Positions 16,914 to 25,841 of a stretch of DNA of 64,000 nucleotides are shown piece after piece. The stretch's first letter is position 1, and each line of letters starts with the position of its first letter. The notes beneath the pieces were generated by a model. It was not told the origin of the DNA. It ran no database searches and was given only the letters and a program-made list of their open reading frames with translations. The stretch covers positions 1,163,145 through 1,227,144 of the forward strand of contig CAXXVA010000001.1 of assembly GCA_963675365.2 (NCBI GenBank), given 5' to 3'. The position numbers and the translations under genes are program-made. The DNA comes from CAXXOK01 sp963675365 (GTDB taxonomy: Bacteria; Bacillota; Clostridia; Christensenellales; Aristaeellaceae).

Positions 16914-18074
16914 ATGGCTGCTGCGGTGGAACTGGACCGGATCGACAAGACCTATGGCACGACGGCGACGCTGCGCTCGGCCTCGCTGGATGTGAAGCCG
17001 GGGGAATTCATGACGCTGGTGGGCCCCTCGGGCTGCGGCAAGTCCACCCTGCTGCGGATCATCGCTGGGCTGCTGCCGCAATCGGCCGGCGAGGTGCGGA
17101 TCGATGGTCAGAGCGTCGATCACCTGCCGCCCAAGGCACGCGACATCGCCATGGTGTTCCAGTCCTATGCGCTCTATCCGCATATGAGCGTCGGCGAAAA
17201 CATCGCCACGCCGCTGCGGGTGCGGCAGATGCCGCGGCTGGCGCGGCTGCCCGGTCTGGGGCGGCTGATGTCGAGGCAGTCGCAGATCCGCAGCGACATC
17301 CGCGACGAGGTGCGCCGGGTCGCCGAGCTGGTCGAGATCGATGCGCTGCTCGACCGCAAGCCGGCGGCGCTGTCGGGCGGGCAGCGGCAGCGGGTGGCGC
17401 TGGCCCGCGCCATTATCCGCAATCCCCGCGTCTTTCTGATGGATGAGCCGCTGTCGAACCTCGACGCCCGGTTGCGGGTCACCATGCGGGCAGAGATCAC
17501 CGCGCTGCACCGCCGGCTGAGCGCCACCTTTATCTATGTGACCCACGACCAGACTGAGGCGATGACGATGTCGAGCCGGGTGGCGGTGATGATGGAGGGC
17601 GGGATCGTGCAATGCGGCACCCCGCAGGAACTTTATGACGCGCCGGGGGATATCCGGGTGGCGCGTTTCATTGGCTCGCCGGAGATCAACGTGGTGGCCT
17701 CTGACGATGTGGCCGGATGGGGGGAGGCCGGCGCCGGGCTGGGGCAGCTGTTGCAGCAGCCGCTGCAGATCGCCTTCCGCCCCGAGGCGGCGCGGCTGGG
17801 GGGCGAACCCGGGGCGCTGCAACTGCGCGCCCGGATCGACCGGACCGAGCGGCTGGGCCATGATGTGCTGCTGTTCCTGACCGGGCTGGCGGAGGGTGCC
17901 GCGTTGACCGCGCGGCTGACGGCGGCGGAATTCGCCGCGCTCGATGCGCCGGACGGGCAGGTGACCATCAGCCTGCGCCCCGCCGAGCTCATGGCCTTCG
18001 GCGCCGATGGCAAGCGGGTCAGGCTGCCGGGGCTGGGCGCCACGGCGGAACGGGGGCTGAGCCATGTCGGTTGA
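16914..18074 (+). CDS. ABC transporter ATPase, UgpC/MalK type
   Basis: A 386-residue ATPase energising a carbohydrate- or glycerol-phosphate-class importer. Walker A is GPSGCGKST (about residues 38-46), the Q-loop AMVFQSYALYPHMSVGENIA, the signature LSGGQRQRVALARA, Walker B VFLMDEPLSNLDA and the switch His in VTHDQTEAMTM. The C-terminal 130 residues form the regulatory OB/TOBE region of this subfamily. It starts at an ATG after GGGGGGCGG and overlaps the first permease gene by 11 bp. Two permeases and a binding protein follow. The real substrate cannot be read from the ATPase. Confidence 0.88.
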   Translation: MAAAVELDRIDKTYGTTATLRSASLDVKPGEFMTLVGPSGCGKSTLLRIIAGLLPQSAGEVRIDGQSVDHLPPKARDIAMVFQSYALYPHMSVGENIATPLRVRQMPRLARLPGLGRLMSRQSQIRSDIRDEVRRVAELVEIDALLDRKPAALSGGQRQRVALARAIIRNPRVFLMDEPLSNLDARLRVTMRAEITALHRRLSATFIYVTHDQTEAMTMSSRVAVMMEGGIVQCGTPQELYDAPGDIRVARFIGSPEINVVASDDVAGWGEAGAGLGQLLQQPLQIAFRPEAARLGGEPGALQLRARIDRTERLGHDVLLFLTGLAEGAALTARLTAAEFAALDAPDGQVTISLRPAELMAFGADGKRVRLPGLGATAERGLSHVG

Positions 18075-18990
18075 GACGATGCAGCCGATCGGGCGCATCG
18101 CCCGCCGCCGCCGGCTGGGCGCCGAGATGCCGGGCTGGATCGCCTATTCGCTGGCGGCTCCGTCGATGCTGCTGTTGCTGTTGCTGATGCTGCTGCCGAT
18201 CGCGGTGATGCTGGTGATGAGCCTGACCGATTACCGCTTCGGCGATCTGAGCTTTTCCTTCGTGGGGACGGAGAATTACCTCGACCTTGCCGACGACCGG
18301 ACGTTCTGGCGGGCGCTGCGCAATACCTTCACCTATGTCGCCATCGTGGTGCCGGGCAGCGTGTTGCTGGGGCTGTTGCTGGCGGTGATGAGCAACGGGC
18401 TGAGCCGCGGGCGGCGGACCTATCAGATGATCTTCTTTCTGCCGGTGACCGCCACCGTGGTGGCGATGGCGACGGTGTGGAAATACCTGCTGCACGGCAC
18501 CATCGGGCCGTTCAACCTTCTGCTGCAATCCCTGGGCCTGCCGGCGATCGACTTTTTCAGCGATGCGCATCTGGCGCTGACCGGGCTGGCCATCATCAAT
18601 ATCTGGAGCCTTGCCGGCTTTAACATGGTGCTGTTCGCCGCCGGGCTGACCGCGATCCCCTCCGAGTTGTACGACGCGGCGGATGTGGATGGGCTGGATG
18701 ACCCGCTGGACCGGTTCTTTTCGGTGACGCTGCCGCTGCTGGGGCCGACGACGCTCTTCGTGATCGTGACCTCGACCATCACTGCCTTCAAGGTCTTCGA
18801 CACCGTGGCGGTGATCACCCGTGGCGGCCCGCGCGGGCGCAGCGACGTGCTGCTGTACACCACCTACCTTGAGGGCTTTTCCTATTTCCGCATGGGATCG
18901 GCGGCCGCGATGACGGTGGTCTTTCTCGGCATCATCATGGTCTGCGCGCTGATCCAGACCTGGGTTCTCGACAAGAAGGTGCATTACTGA
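18064..18990 (+). CDS. Sugar/glycerol-phosphate-type ABC permease, UgpA-like
   Basis: An inner-membrane permease of 308 residues and about six hydrophobic segments, the first at residues 25-52 (YSLAAPSMLLLLLLMLLPIAVMLV). The cytoplasmic EAA loop reads ELYDAADVDGLDDPLDRFFSVTLPLLGP, which docks on the ATPase. It overlaps the ATPase gene by 11 bp and the second permease by one base, so the operon is tightly coupled. Confidence 0.88.
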   Translation: MSVETMQPIGRIARRRRLGAEMPGWIAYSLAAPSMLLLLLLMLLPIAVMLVMSLTDYRFGDLSFSFVGTENYLDLADDRTFWRALRNTFTYVAIVVPGSVLLGLLLAVMSNGLSRGRRTYQMIFFLPVTATVVAMATVWKYLLHGTIGPFNLLLQSLGLPAIDFFSDAHLALTGLAIINIWSLAGFNMVLFAAGLTAIPSELYDAADVDGLDDPLDRFFSVTLPLLGPTTLFVIVTSTITAFKVFDTVAVITRGGPRGRSDVLLYTTYLEGFSYFRMGSAAAMTVVFLGIIMVCALIQTWVLDKKVHY

Positions 18991-19844
18991 TGGCCCCCTC
19001 GCCGAACCGCCGCGCCGGCCTGCGGCTGCCCTGGGGACAGATCGTCTCGCATCTGGTGCTGATGCTGCTGGCGGTGCTATTCCTGTTCCCCTTCTACGTG
19101 ATGCTGGTGACCTCCTTCCGCAGCCCGGCAGAGCTGTTCACGCCGGAGTTCCACCTGCTGCCGCAGCAGTTCACCGGGCTGAAATACTATATCGAGTCGC
19201 TGACCACCTCGCCGGTTCTGACCTTTATGAAGAACGGGGTGATCATCGCGCTCGGCATCCTGGCGGTGCAGATCCTGACCGCGATCCCCTGCGCCTATGC
19301 ATTGGCGAAGTTCGAGTTCCGCGGCCGCGACCTGCTGTTCGCGGTGGTGATCTTCGCGCTGACGGTGCCGATCCAGGTGCCGGCGCTGCCGCTCTATCTG
19401 GGGTTGAACGCGCTGGGGCTGCTGGATACCTATTTCGCCGCCATGGCGCCCTTCTTCCTGTCGGTCTTCGCCATCTTCCTGTTCCGCCAGAGCTTCAAGT
19501 CCTACCCGGATGAGATCATCCAGGCGGCGCGGCTGGACGGCCTGTCGGAGTGGGCGATCCTCTGGCGCATCGTGGTGCCGGGCTCGATCCCCGCAATCGC
19601 CGCCTTCGCGGTCTTCTCGATCACCACCCATTGGAACGATCTCTATTGGCCGCTGATCGTGATCCGCTCGAACGAGTTGATGACGCCGCCGCTGGGGCTG
19701 GCCACCTTCGCCGATATCGAAAGCGGCGAGAATTACGGGGCGCTGATGGCCACCGCCACGATCCTGACCGCGCCGCTGATGATCGCCTTCATGCTGGCGC
19801 AGCGCCAGTTCGTGCGGGGCGTGACTATGACGGGCGTGAAATGA
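18990..19844 (+). CDS. Sugar/glycerol-phosphate-type ABC permease, UgpE-like
   Basis: A 284-residue MalG/UgpE-class permease with an N-terminal segment VLMLLAVLFLFPFYVMLVTSF, about six membrane spans, and the EAA loop IIQAARLDGLSEWAILWRIVVPGSIPAI. Typical MalG-family motifs ITTHWNDLYWPLIVI and PPLGLATF are present near the C-terminus. The ATG at 18990 shares its first base with the stop of the preceding permease. A stable hairpin and the binding-protein gene follow. Confidence 0.88.
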   Translation: MAPSPNRRAGLRLPWGQIVSHLVLMLLAVLFLFPFYVMLVTSFRSPAELFTPEFHLLPQQFTGLKYYIESLTTSPVLTFMKNGVIIALGILAVQILTAIPCAYALAKFEFRGRDLLFAVVIFALTVPIQVPALPLYLGLNALGLLDTYFAAMAPFFLSVFAIFLFRQSFKSYPDEIIQAARLDGLSEWAILWRIVVPGSIPAIAAFAVFSITTHWNDLYWPLIVIRSNELMTPPLGLATFADIESGENYGALMATATILTAPLMIAFMLAQRQFVRGVTMTGVK

Positions 19845-19893
19845 CGCGCGTTTCCGAAAGATTTCGCCGACCCCGCGCTGTCGGGGCGGTGGG

Positions 19894-19921
19894 CTGCGGG
19901 ATGGTGGCACCCATCCCGCAG
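19894..19921 (+). other. 11-bp perfect hairpin before the binding-protein gene
   Basis: CTGCGGGATGG (19894-19904) pairs perfectly with CCATCCCGCAG (19911-19921) around a 6-nt loop. No T-run follows, so it is more likely an mRNA-processing or stabilising structure than a terminator. It precedes the binding-protein gene, which usually needs more product than the membrane genes. Confidence 0.55.
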
Positions 19922-19981
19922 TCAAGCCGCGGCGCCGCCGCATCACCCGGGGATCACCCCCCCAAAGATCAGGGACAAAAG

Positions 19982-21262
19982 ATGAAGACTCTTCTCAGCA
20001 CCGTCGCTCTGGGCGCGACCCTAGCAGTCACGGCTTTCGCCGCGCAAGCGGAAGTCACCGTGGACGTTCTGCACGCCTGGCCGGGCCACCGCCATTTCCA
20101 CGAGGCCGTCGCCAAGGCCTTTATGGAAAAGCATCCCGACATCAAGATCAACTTCCTCGCCGCTGCCGAAAGCTATGATGCTGAGCATCAGGCCGTGGTG
20201 CGCGACGCGATGACCGGCAATCTGCCCGACATCGTGTTCTCCGGCTACCACCTGCTGCCGGAGCTGGTTCGCCAGCTTCAGGCCCGCGATCTGGACGTGC
20301 CGCTGGCGCCCTTCATCGAGGCCGAAGGCGGTGCGACCTGGCTGACCGAGAACTACGCCCCCTCGATGATCAACCTGACCACGGTGGATGGCGAGATCTA
20401 TGGCCTGCCGTTTAACGCCTCGACCCCGATCATCTTCTACAACAAGGAACTGATCGAACAGGCCGGCGCCGACACCGAAAACCTGCCCGACACCTGGGAC
20501 GGCTGGATATCGCTGGGCGCCAAGATCGACGCGCTGGGCGACAATATCACCGGCGCCTCCTACATGATCGACTCCTGGCCGGATGACTGGCTGTGGCGGG
20601 CGCTGATCTCGCAGCAGGGCACGCCCTTCATGGCCGAAGACGGCATGAGCGTCGCCTGGGACAATGAGGCCGGCAAATCAGCGCTGGAACTGGCCCGTCG
20701 CTTCGTCAGCGAAGGCGGCATGGACCAGATGGAATTCTCGCAGGGCCGTCAGCAGTTCGCCGCCGGTCTGACCGGTTTCACCGTGCAGTCGGTGAATTCC
20801 GCCCGCTCGTTCGAGGAACTTGCCGAGGGCAAATTCACCGTCGGCACCGATGTCTTCCCGGTGACCAACAAGGACAGCGGCGAGGTTCCGACCGGTGGGA
20901 ACGGTGGCGTGATCACCGCCCAGGATGCCGAACATCAGGCCGCGGCCTGGGAATACATCAAATTCGCCGCCAGTCCTGAAGGCCAGAAGCTGGCCGTTCT
21001 GGGCTCGGGCTACATGCCGACCAACCAGCTCGCCATGGCGCCGGAGCTGCTGGGCGATTTCTATGCAAGCCATCCGAACTGGGCGACCTCGCTGCGCCAG
21101 CTCGACCGCGCCGCGCCCTGGGCCGGCTATCCCGGCACCAACGCGGTGGAAATCTGGCGCACCCAGCGCGACATCATCTCGGCGGTCATGTCCGGCGATC
21201 TGAGCGTCGAGGACGGTCTGCAAGAGATGGTAGACGAGACCAACGGTCTGATCGGCCGCTGA
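19982..21262 (+). CDS. Extracellular solute-binding protein family 1, UgpB-like
   Basis: A 426-residue periplasmic binding protein. A Sec signal peptide is visible (KTLLSTVALGATLAVTAFAAQA, cleavage after AQA near residue 22), then VTVDVLHAWPGHRHFHEAVAKAFMEKHPDIKI, as in UgpB-class proteins. INLTTVDGEIYGLPFNASTPIIFYNKELI and a GGNGGVI segment are typical of family 1 receptors for sugars, glycerol-3-phosphate or its diesters. Here the receptor is the last transporter gene, not the first. The phosphatase and phosphoesterase genes behind it favour a phosphorylated solute; that is inference. Confidence 0.85.
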   Translation: MKTLLSTVALGATLAVTAFAAQAEVTVDVLHAWPGHRHFHEAVAKAFMEKHPDIKINFLAAAESYDAEHQAVVRDAMTGNLPDIVFSGYHLLPELVRQLQARDLDVPLAPFIEAEGGATWLTENYAPSMINLTTVDGEIYGLPFNASTPIIFYNKELIEQAGADTENLPDTWDGWISLGAKIDALGDNITGASYMIDSWPDDWLWRALISQQGTPFMAEDGMSVAWDNEAGKSALELARRFVSEGGMDQMEFSQGRQQFAAGLTGFTVQSVNSARSFEELAEGKFTVGTDVFPVTNKDSGEVPTGGNGGVITAQDAEHQAAAWEYIKFAASPEGQKLAVLGSGYMPTNQLAMAPELLGDFYASHPNWATSLRQLDRAAPWAGYPGTNAVEIWRTQRDIISAVMSGDLSVEDGLQEMVDETNGLIGR

Positions 21263-21335
21263 TCGCGGCAGGATCCTGTCGGAGACGGTTCTGCCCCCGT
21301 CTCCGGCACCCACTTCAAGAACAAGCAGGCCCTTT

Positions 21336-21989
21336 GTGACCGACGCCATTTTCTTCGACTGCGACGGTGTGCTGGTGGACAGCGAACCGATCTCCGCCCG
21401 GACCACTGCCGATCTCCTCGCCGATCACGGCATCGAAATGACCTGGGAGCAGGCCAATTCCGTCTTCACCGGCAAGAGCATGAAGGATGCCATCCGCCTG
21501 TTGCGGGATCAGTTCGGTGTCGCGCCCTCTCCCTTCTATGCCGCCGATCACGAAGATCTGCTGTTTCGCCGCTTCGAGGCGGAGTTGCAGCCGATGCCCG
21601 GCATCGCCGATCTGCTCGGCCAGGTCGCGCTGCCGATCTGCGTCACCTCAAACAGCACCCATCGTCGGCTGGCGGTGACCCTGTCGCTGACCGGGCTCGC
21701 ACCCTTCTTTGCGGGCCGCGTTTTCAGCGCCGAGGATGTGGCCGAGGGCAAGCCCGCCCCCGATCTCTTCTTCTTCGCTGCCCGCCGGATGGGCGTGTCG
21801 GTCGACCGCTGCCTGGTGATCGACGACAGCCCCTCGGGCATTCAGGGGGCCATCGCCGCCGGCGCCCGCGCCATCGGCTTTACCGGCGGCAGCCATGTCG
21901 CCCCCGGCCATGCCGACCGTCTGATCGAGGCCGGCGCCGAGACCGTCATCGACAGGATTTCCGCCCTCAGCCCCTTGCTGGCGGCTTGA
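21336..21989 (+). CDS. HAD-superfamily phosphatase (beta-phosphoglucomutase/GPP-like)
   Basis: A 217-residue HAD hydrolase starting at a GTG. Motif I is FFDCDGVLVDSEP (nucleophile Asp in D-C-D), motif II is TSNS, the conserved Lys is in EGKPAPDLF and motif IV is VIDDSPSGIQGA, so all catalytic positions are present. The helical cap between motifs I and II places it with the subclass acting on small sugar or polyol phosphates. It follows the binding-protein gene and precedes the PHP esterase gene by 30 bp; the enzymes could act in series, with the esterase freeing a monophosphate. Confidence 0.8.
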   Translation: MTDAIFFDCDGVLVDSEPISARTTADLLADHGIEMTWEQANSVFTGKSMKDAIRLLRDQFGVAPSPFYAADHEDLLFRRFEAELQPMPGIADLLGQVALPICVTSNSTHRRLAVTLSLTGLAPFFAGRVFSAEDVAEGKPAPDLFFFAARRMGVSVDRCLVIDDSPSGIQGAIAAGARAIGFTGGSHVAPGHADRLIEAGAETVIDRISALSPLLAA

Positions 21990-22019
21990 GCCCCCCATCC
22001 CTCACCCAGGACAAATCCC

Positions 22020-22922
22020 ATGAACGCATTCGCCCCTTTCTCCGCCTCTGGCGCCTTTCTCAAAGGCAATATCCACACTCATTCCAACCGTTCCGACGGC
22101 ACCCTGGCGCCGGAGGAGGTGGCGCGCCGCTATCGCGCGGCGGGCTATGATTTCCTGTCGCTGACCGATCACTTCCTGCCGGCCTTCGATTTTCCGCTGA
22201 CCGATATCTCGGCGCTGCAAAGCGACGATTTCACCCCGCTGCTCGGCGCCGAACTGCATGCGCCCCGCACCGAGATGAGCGAGCTGTGGCATCTGGTGGC
22301 CGTTGGGCTGCCGCAGGATTTCGCCCCCACTGCCGAGGGCGAGGACGGCCCGGCGCTGGCCCGGCGCGCGCATCAGGCCGGCGCCTTTGTCGGCATCGCG
22401 CACCCGGCCTGGTATCAGCTTAGTTTCGAGGATGCGCTCAGCCTGGTCGATCACACCCATGCGGTCGAGATCTACAATCACGGCTGCCAGGTCATGCACG
22501 ACAAGGGCGATGGCGCCTATATGCTGGACGGTCTGGCCGACAAGGGGCAGCGGCTGCTGACCTATGCCTGCGACGACGCCCATTTCAAGACGCCCGATTT
22601 TGGCGGCGGCTGGATCGAGCTGAAGGCCGATAGCCGCAGCCCCGAGGCGATCCTGAGCGCGCTGAAGGCCGGTCAGTTCTATTCGACCCAAGGCCCCAAG
22701 ATTCACATGGTGGCGCGCGAGGGCGACGGGCTTCTGGTCGAATGCACCCCGGCCAGCGGCATTCTGGTGATCGGTCAGGGCTATCAGCACGGGTATCGTT
22801 TCGAACAAGGCATTAGCCGCGCCACCATTCCGCTCGACGGGCTTGAAGGCAGCCCCTGGCTGCGTGTTATTGTGATTGGAGCCGATGGCAAGCGGGCTTG
22901 GACCAACCCGTATTGGTGGTAA
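22020..22922 (+). CDS. PHP-domain metal-dependent phosphoesterase
   Basis: A 300-residue protein. The PHP metal motifs are all visible: GNIHTHSNRSDGTL (residues 16-29), SLTDH, GAELHAP, VGIAHPAW and CDDAHF. The PHP fold carries di- or trinuclear metal centres and hydrolyses phosphomonoesters or diesters. There is no signal peptide, so it is cytoplasmic and would act on the solute after import. A C-terminal beta domain ends DGKRAWTNPYWW. Co-transcribed with the UgpABCE-type importer, HAD phosphatase and RpiR regulator. A homologous C-terminal fragment lies at 23789-23926. Confidence 0.85.
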   Translation: MNAFAPFSASGAFLKGNIHTHSNRSDGTLAPEEVARRYRAAGYDFLSLTDHFLPAFDFPLTDISALQSDDFTPLLGAELHAPRTEMSELWHLVAVGLPQDFAPTAEGEDGPALARRAHQAGAFVGIAHPAWYQLSFEDALSLVDHTHAVEIYNHGCQVMHDKGDGAYMLDGLADKGQRLLTYACDDAHFKTPDFGGGWIELKADSRSPEAILSALKAGQFYSTQGPKIHMVAREGDGLLVECTPASGILVIGQGYQHGYRFEQGISRATIPLDGLEGSPWLRVIVIGADGKRAWTNPYWW

Positions 22923-22944
22923 TGCATCCGCAGGAAAGGACCCC

Positions 22945-23715
22945 ATGCCCGAGACGCATCCCTTTGGCCTCAATGTCCTGAGCGGCATTGAGGCGAGCCG
23001 GGAGGATCTGCCTGAAGCTCTTGCTCGCATTGCAGATTTCATCCTGAAGGATCCTGAGGTCGCGGTGCGCGCCTCGATGGCGGAACTGGCCGATCTGACC
23101 GGCAGCGGCGATGCCAGCATTGTAAGGTTCTGCCGCCGGCTGGGGTTCGAGGGCTTTCCTGCGTTCAAGATAGCGCTGGCCTCGGGTATCGCCTACCGCA
23201 GCGGCAGCGAACCCCGAGGCACGGATATCGGCACGCGTATCGCCGATGCCGTGCGCGCAACCGTAGACGACACCCAGGAGGCGGACCTGCAGGAGGTGGC
23301 GCGCCGCCTGCTGGCAGCCCGGCATGTCGATATCTTCGGCTCCGGCGTGTCGGGCATGGTTGCAGAGCTTTTTACCTATCGGTTGTCTTGGCTGGGGCTG
23401 GTGGCGCGTGGCTTTCAGGATCCGGTCGCGACGGTCGAGGTCATGGGCGCACTTGATGAACGGTCGGTTTTCATGACCATCTCGGAAACCGGGCTCACCC
23501 AGAATACCGAACAACTGCTCACCCTTGCCGGTGAGCGGGGCGCCTATCGGGTCGCAGTCTCGGGGCGGCGGATCGCCGATCTGAAGAAGCTTTGCGAACA
23601 GGTGCTGATCGCGACGCCGCTGTCGCCGCTGCCCGAGCGGGGCGAACTGGGTCCCTCGATCGCCAAGATCGTGCTTTGCGAACTCCTCGCCGAGGAGATC
23701 AAGCAGCTGGCATGA
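22945..23715 (+). CDS. RpiR-family transcriptional regulator
   Basis: A 256-residue regulator with the RpiR N-terminal helix-turn-helix (LARIADFILKDPEVAVRASMAELADLTGSGDASIVRFCRRLGFEGFPAFKIAL) and a C-terminal SIS sugar-isomerase domain (VDIFGSGVSGMVAELFTYRLSWLG; FMTISETGLTQNTEQLL). SIS domains of this family sense phosphosugars. The ATG at 22945 follows AGGAAAGGA. As last gene of the transporter operon it probably represses it through the array at 16837-16877. In the SIS domain the common S-x-S-G-x-T motif is altered to S-E-T-G-L-T. Confidence 0.88.
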   Translation: MPETHPFGLNVLSGIEASREDLPEALARIADFILKDPEVAVRASMAELADLTGSGDASIVRFCRRLGFEGFPAFKIALASGIAYRSGSEPRGTDIGTRIADAVRATVDDTQEADLQEVARRLLAARHVDIFGSGVSGMVAELFTYRLSWLGLVARGFQDPVATVEVMGALDERSVFMTISETGLTQNTEQLLTLAGERGAYRVAVSGRRIADLKKLCEQVLIATPLSPLPERGELGPSIAKIVLCELLAEEIKQLA

Positions 23716-23788
23716 TCTGTCGGCATCGGTTCTGGCGTCTCAAGCCACCGGCCTGCATCGGCCAGTAGCCTTTGGCCGGCGCTTCACC

Positions 23789-23926
23789 ATGAGAACGGCG
23801 GAGCTAAAGTCGGCCACCTTTACCCTTTCTGGCGACAGGGAGGCTAAGTTTTCCGATGACTGGTGCCGTTTAGTTGTCGTCGACAAGGACGGCAAGCGCG
23901 CGTGGTCAAATCCACTTTGGACGTGA
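23789..23926 (+). pseudogene. C-terminal relic of a second PHP-type phosphoesterase
   Basis: A 45-codon frame ends LVVVDKDGKRAWSNPLWT, matching the end of the complete PHP esterase at 22020-22922 (VIVIGADGKRAWTNPYWW); the preceding SATFTLSG matches RATIPLDG there. Divergence at most positions shows it is not a recent copy but the remains of a paralogue whose 5' part is missing. It has no ribosome site. Confidence 0.7.
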
Positions 23927-24169
23927 AGTGGCTTGTAAGGCGCGGCTACACATGAAACGAAGGGCCGGATTGGGACAATGCTGGATGGCGGGAACTGGCG
24001 GTGTTTTCCAGTTTCGTTCTGAAGCCCCTAATGAACAAGGCCTGCATTGCCGCACATGGCGGGGAGGGGGAGGCCCTGAGCGGATCTTGACGGTTGGGTC
24101 AGGCCGGAGCGGTGACTCCGCATCAATCGGCGGCAGAAGGACAAAATCGGTCGGCTTCAAACGAGGCTG
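23927..24169. other. Gap without a recognised gene
   Basis: About 240 bp between the PHP relic and the convergent GMC oxidoreductase gene. Open frames here have no ribosome site or family features, and no clear hairpin terminator was found. Confidence 0.4.
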
Positions 24170-25750
24170 TCATCCTTGATCAGCGAGGATCAGATCGGCC
24201 GCGCGTTCAGCCAGCATGATCACGGGTGCATTGGTATTCCCGCTTGGCAGTCGTGGGAAGGCCGAGGCATCGGCAACGCGTAGTCCCTTGATCCCGCGCA
24301 CCCGCAAATGGTCATCAAGAACACCATTTCTCCCCATCGCGCATGTCCCAACCGGGTGATAGCCCATGAAACTGTTGTTGCGCACATAGTCCTCCAGCGC
24401 GCTGTCGGTTAGCCCGGCGGCGGGGTTTTCGAGCAGATGGTCGCCAAAGGGCGCGCCGGCAAGAATCGCGCTGATCTGTTTCAGTGCCCTGACCATGATT
24501 GCGCGGTCTGTGTCGCTGTCCCAGAGCGCGTGCTCGATCACCGGTGCGACGGTAGGGTCGGACGACCGGATTCCGACCCGTCCGCGCGCCATTGGCCGCG
24601 AGACATTGGCGCCGATCAGGATCGTGGGTTCCTTTGGCAGCCGCACCTTGTCCCCGGGGGTGTAGTCGTAACTGAACGGCGCGAAATGAACCTGCACATC
24701 CGGATGGCGCAGGCCCGGGTCAGTTTTGAGAAAGGCACAGCAGGTTGCCGCAGGGGTCGCGATCGGTCCGGCGCCACGCAACAGCCACTCCAGCCCATAG
24801 CGGATCGCCTTGAATGGCGTGATCGCGGAATTGAATGTGGGGATGCGGACCTGCGCGCGGATATAGGCACCGGGATGCTCTTGCAGATTGCGACCAACAG
24901 GCAACTCGGCGCGCAATGGTACGCCGGCGTCGTGCAGCATCTCGGCAGGGCCAATTCCTGAGCGCAAAAGAAGCGTGGGGCTGCCGATTGCCCCGCTTGA
25001 GACAATCACCTCGCCCCGGCATCGCGCAACATGGTGGGCCCCGTCTTTGGTGTATTCGACGCCGGTAACACGATCACCTTCGAAAAGCAGTTGGGCCGCG
25101 GGGGCTTGGGTGATCACCTTGAGGTTGGGCCGCCTCAAGGCCGGGTGCAGGTAGGCGCGCGCAGCGGAGTATCGGAGCCCGCGTTTCTGCGTGGCCTGAA
25201 TCGTGCCGACGCCATATTGCTCGCCATCGTTGAAATCGTCATTGACTGGCAAACCGGCGCCCTTGGCCGCATCAATGAAAAGCTGGTTGAGAGGATGGTC
25301 TGTGGCCATGTCGCGCACCGCCAGCGGGCCAAAAGCGCCATGGGCTTGGCTTTCCCCCCGGCTGTTGGCTTCGGACTTTCGGAAATAGGGCAATACCTCA
25401 TGCCATGACCAGCCGGAGATGCCGTCCTCGGCCCAGCTGTCATAGTCGCCGGCGTTGCCGCGCATGTAGATCATGCCATTGACCGAACTTCCGCCGCCCA
25501 GCACCTTGCCGGCGGGCCAGATCGGATCTGCGCCATTCCGCGACGGATCAGGCTCCGCACCATAGCACCAGTCGAATTTCGGATTCCCGAAGACGAAGGG
25601 TTCAAGCGCCGGGATGTGGATCCGCAGGGCGTTGTCGTTGCGTCCGGCTTCGAGCAGGAGAACCTGCATTTTGTTGTTCTCGGACAGACGATTGGCCAAA
25701 ACGCATCCGGCCGACCCCCCGCCGACAATGATGTAGTTCCAAATCTGCAT
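24170..25750 (-). CDS. GMC-family FAD-dependent alcohol oxidoreductase (choline-dehydrogenase-like)
   Basis: A 526-residue flavoenzyme oxidising an alcohol to an aldehyde. The Rossmann FAD motif IIVGGGSAGCVLANRLSE is at the N-terminus; GMC signature 1 is GKVLGGGSSVNGMIYMRGN and signature 2 is SSGAIGSPTLLLRSGIGP. The C-terminal active-site regions GYHPVGTCAMG (His) and PRLPSGNTNAPVIMLAERAADLI (Asn) are intact. It is divergent from the XRE-cupin regulator gene, with a palindromic operator between them. Context suggests that the alcohol is an amine-bearing or gamma-glutamylated compound rather than choline itself. Confidence 0.88.
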   Translation of the reverse strand: MQIWNYIIVGGGSAGCVLANRLSENNKMQVLLLEAGRNDNALRIHIPALEPFVFGNPKFDWCYGAEPDPSRNGADPIWPAGKVLGGGSSVNGMIYMRGNAGDYDSWAEDGISGWSWHEVLPYFRKSEANSRGESQAHGAFGPLAVRDMATDHPLNQLFIDAAKGAGLPVNDDFNDGEQYGVGTIQATQKRGLRYSAARAYLHPALRRPNLKVITQAPAAQLLFEGDRVTGVEYTKDGAHHVARCRGEVIVSSGAIGSPTLLLRSGIGPAEMLHDAGVPLRAELPVGRNLQEHPGAYIRAQVRIPTFNSAITPFKAIRYGLEWLLRGAGPIATPAATCCAFLKTDPGLRHPDVQVHFAPFSYDYTPGDKVRLPKEPTILIGANVSRPMARGRVGIRSSDPTVAPVIEHALWDSDTDRAIMVRALKQISAILAGAPFGDHLLENPAAGLTDSALEDYVRNNSFMGYHPVGTCAMGRNGVLDDHLRVRGIKGLRVADASAFPRLPSGNTNAPVIMLAERAADLILADQG

Positions 25751-25801
25751 ATGGAGCCTTGCCCGGAATTCGTGTCACCTTGGCCTACACAAGAGGACCA
25801 T

Positions 25802-25821
25802 TTTTTGCAATATTGAAATAA
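25802..25821 (+). promoter_or_regulatory. Operator of the XRE-cupin regulator, copy 1
   Basis: TTTTTGCAATATTGAAATAA is an imperfect palindrome (8 of 10 pairs) in the divergent promoter between the GMC oxidoreductase and the regulator. It matches the better palindrome at 26399-26418. Confidence 0.65.
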
Positions 25822-25841
25822 CGAAAAGCGAAAGGGTAACG

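Noticed and set aside
16854..18098. 414-codon open frame on the minus strand opposite the ABC ATPase
   Set aside because: A high-GC shadow frame rich in Arg, Gln, His and Pro; the plus strand encodes a complete ABC ATPase with all motifs.
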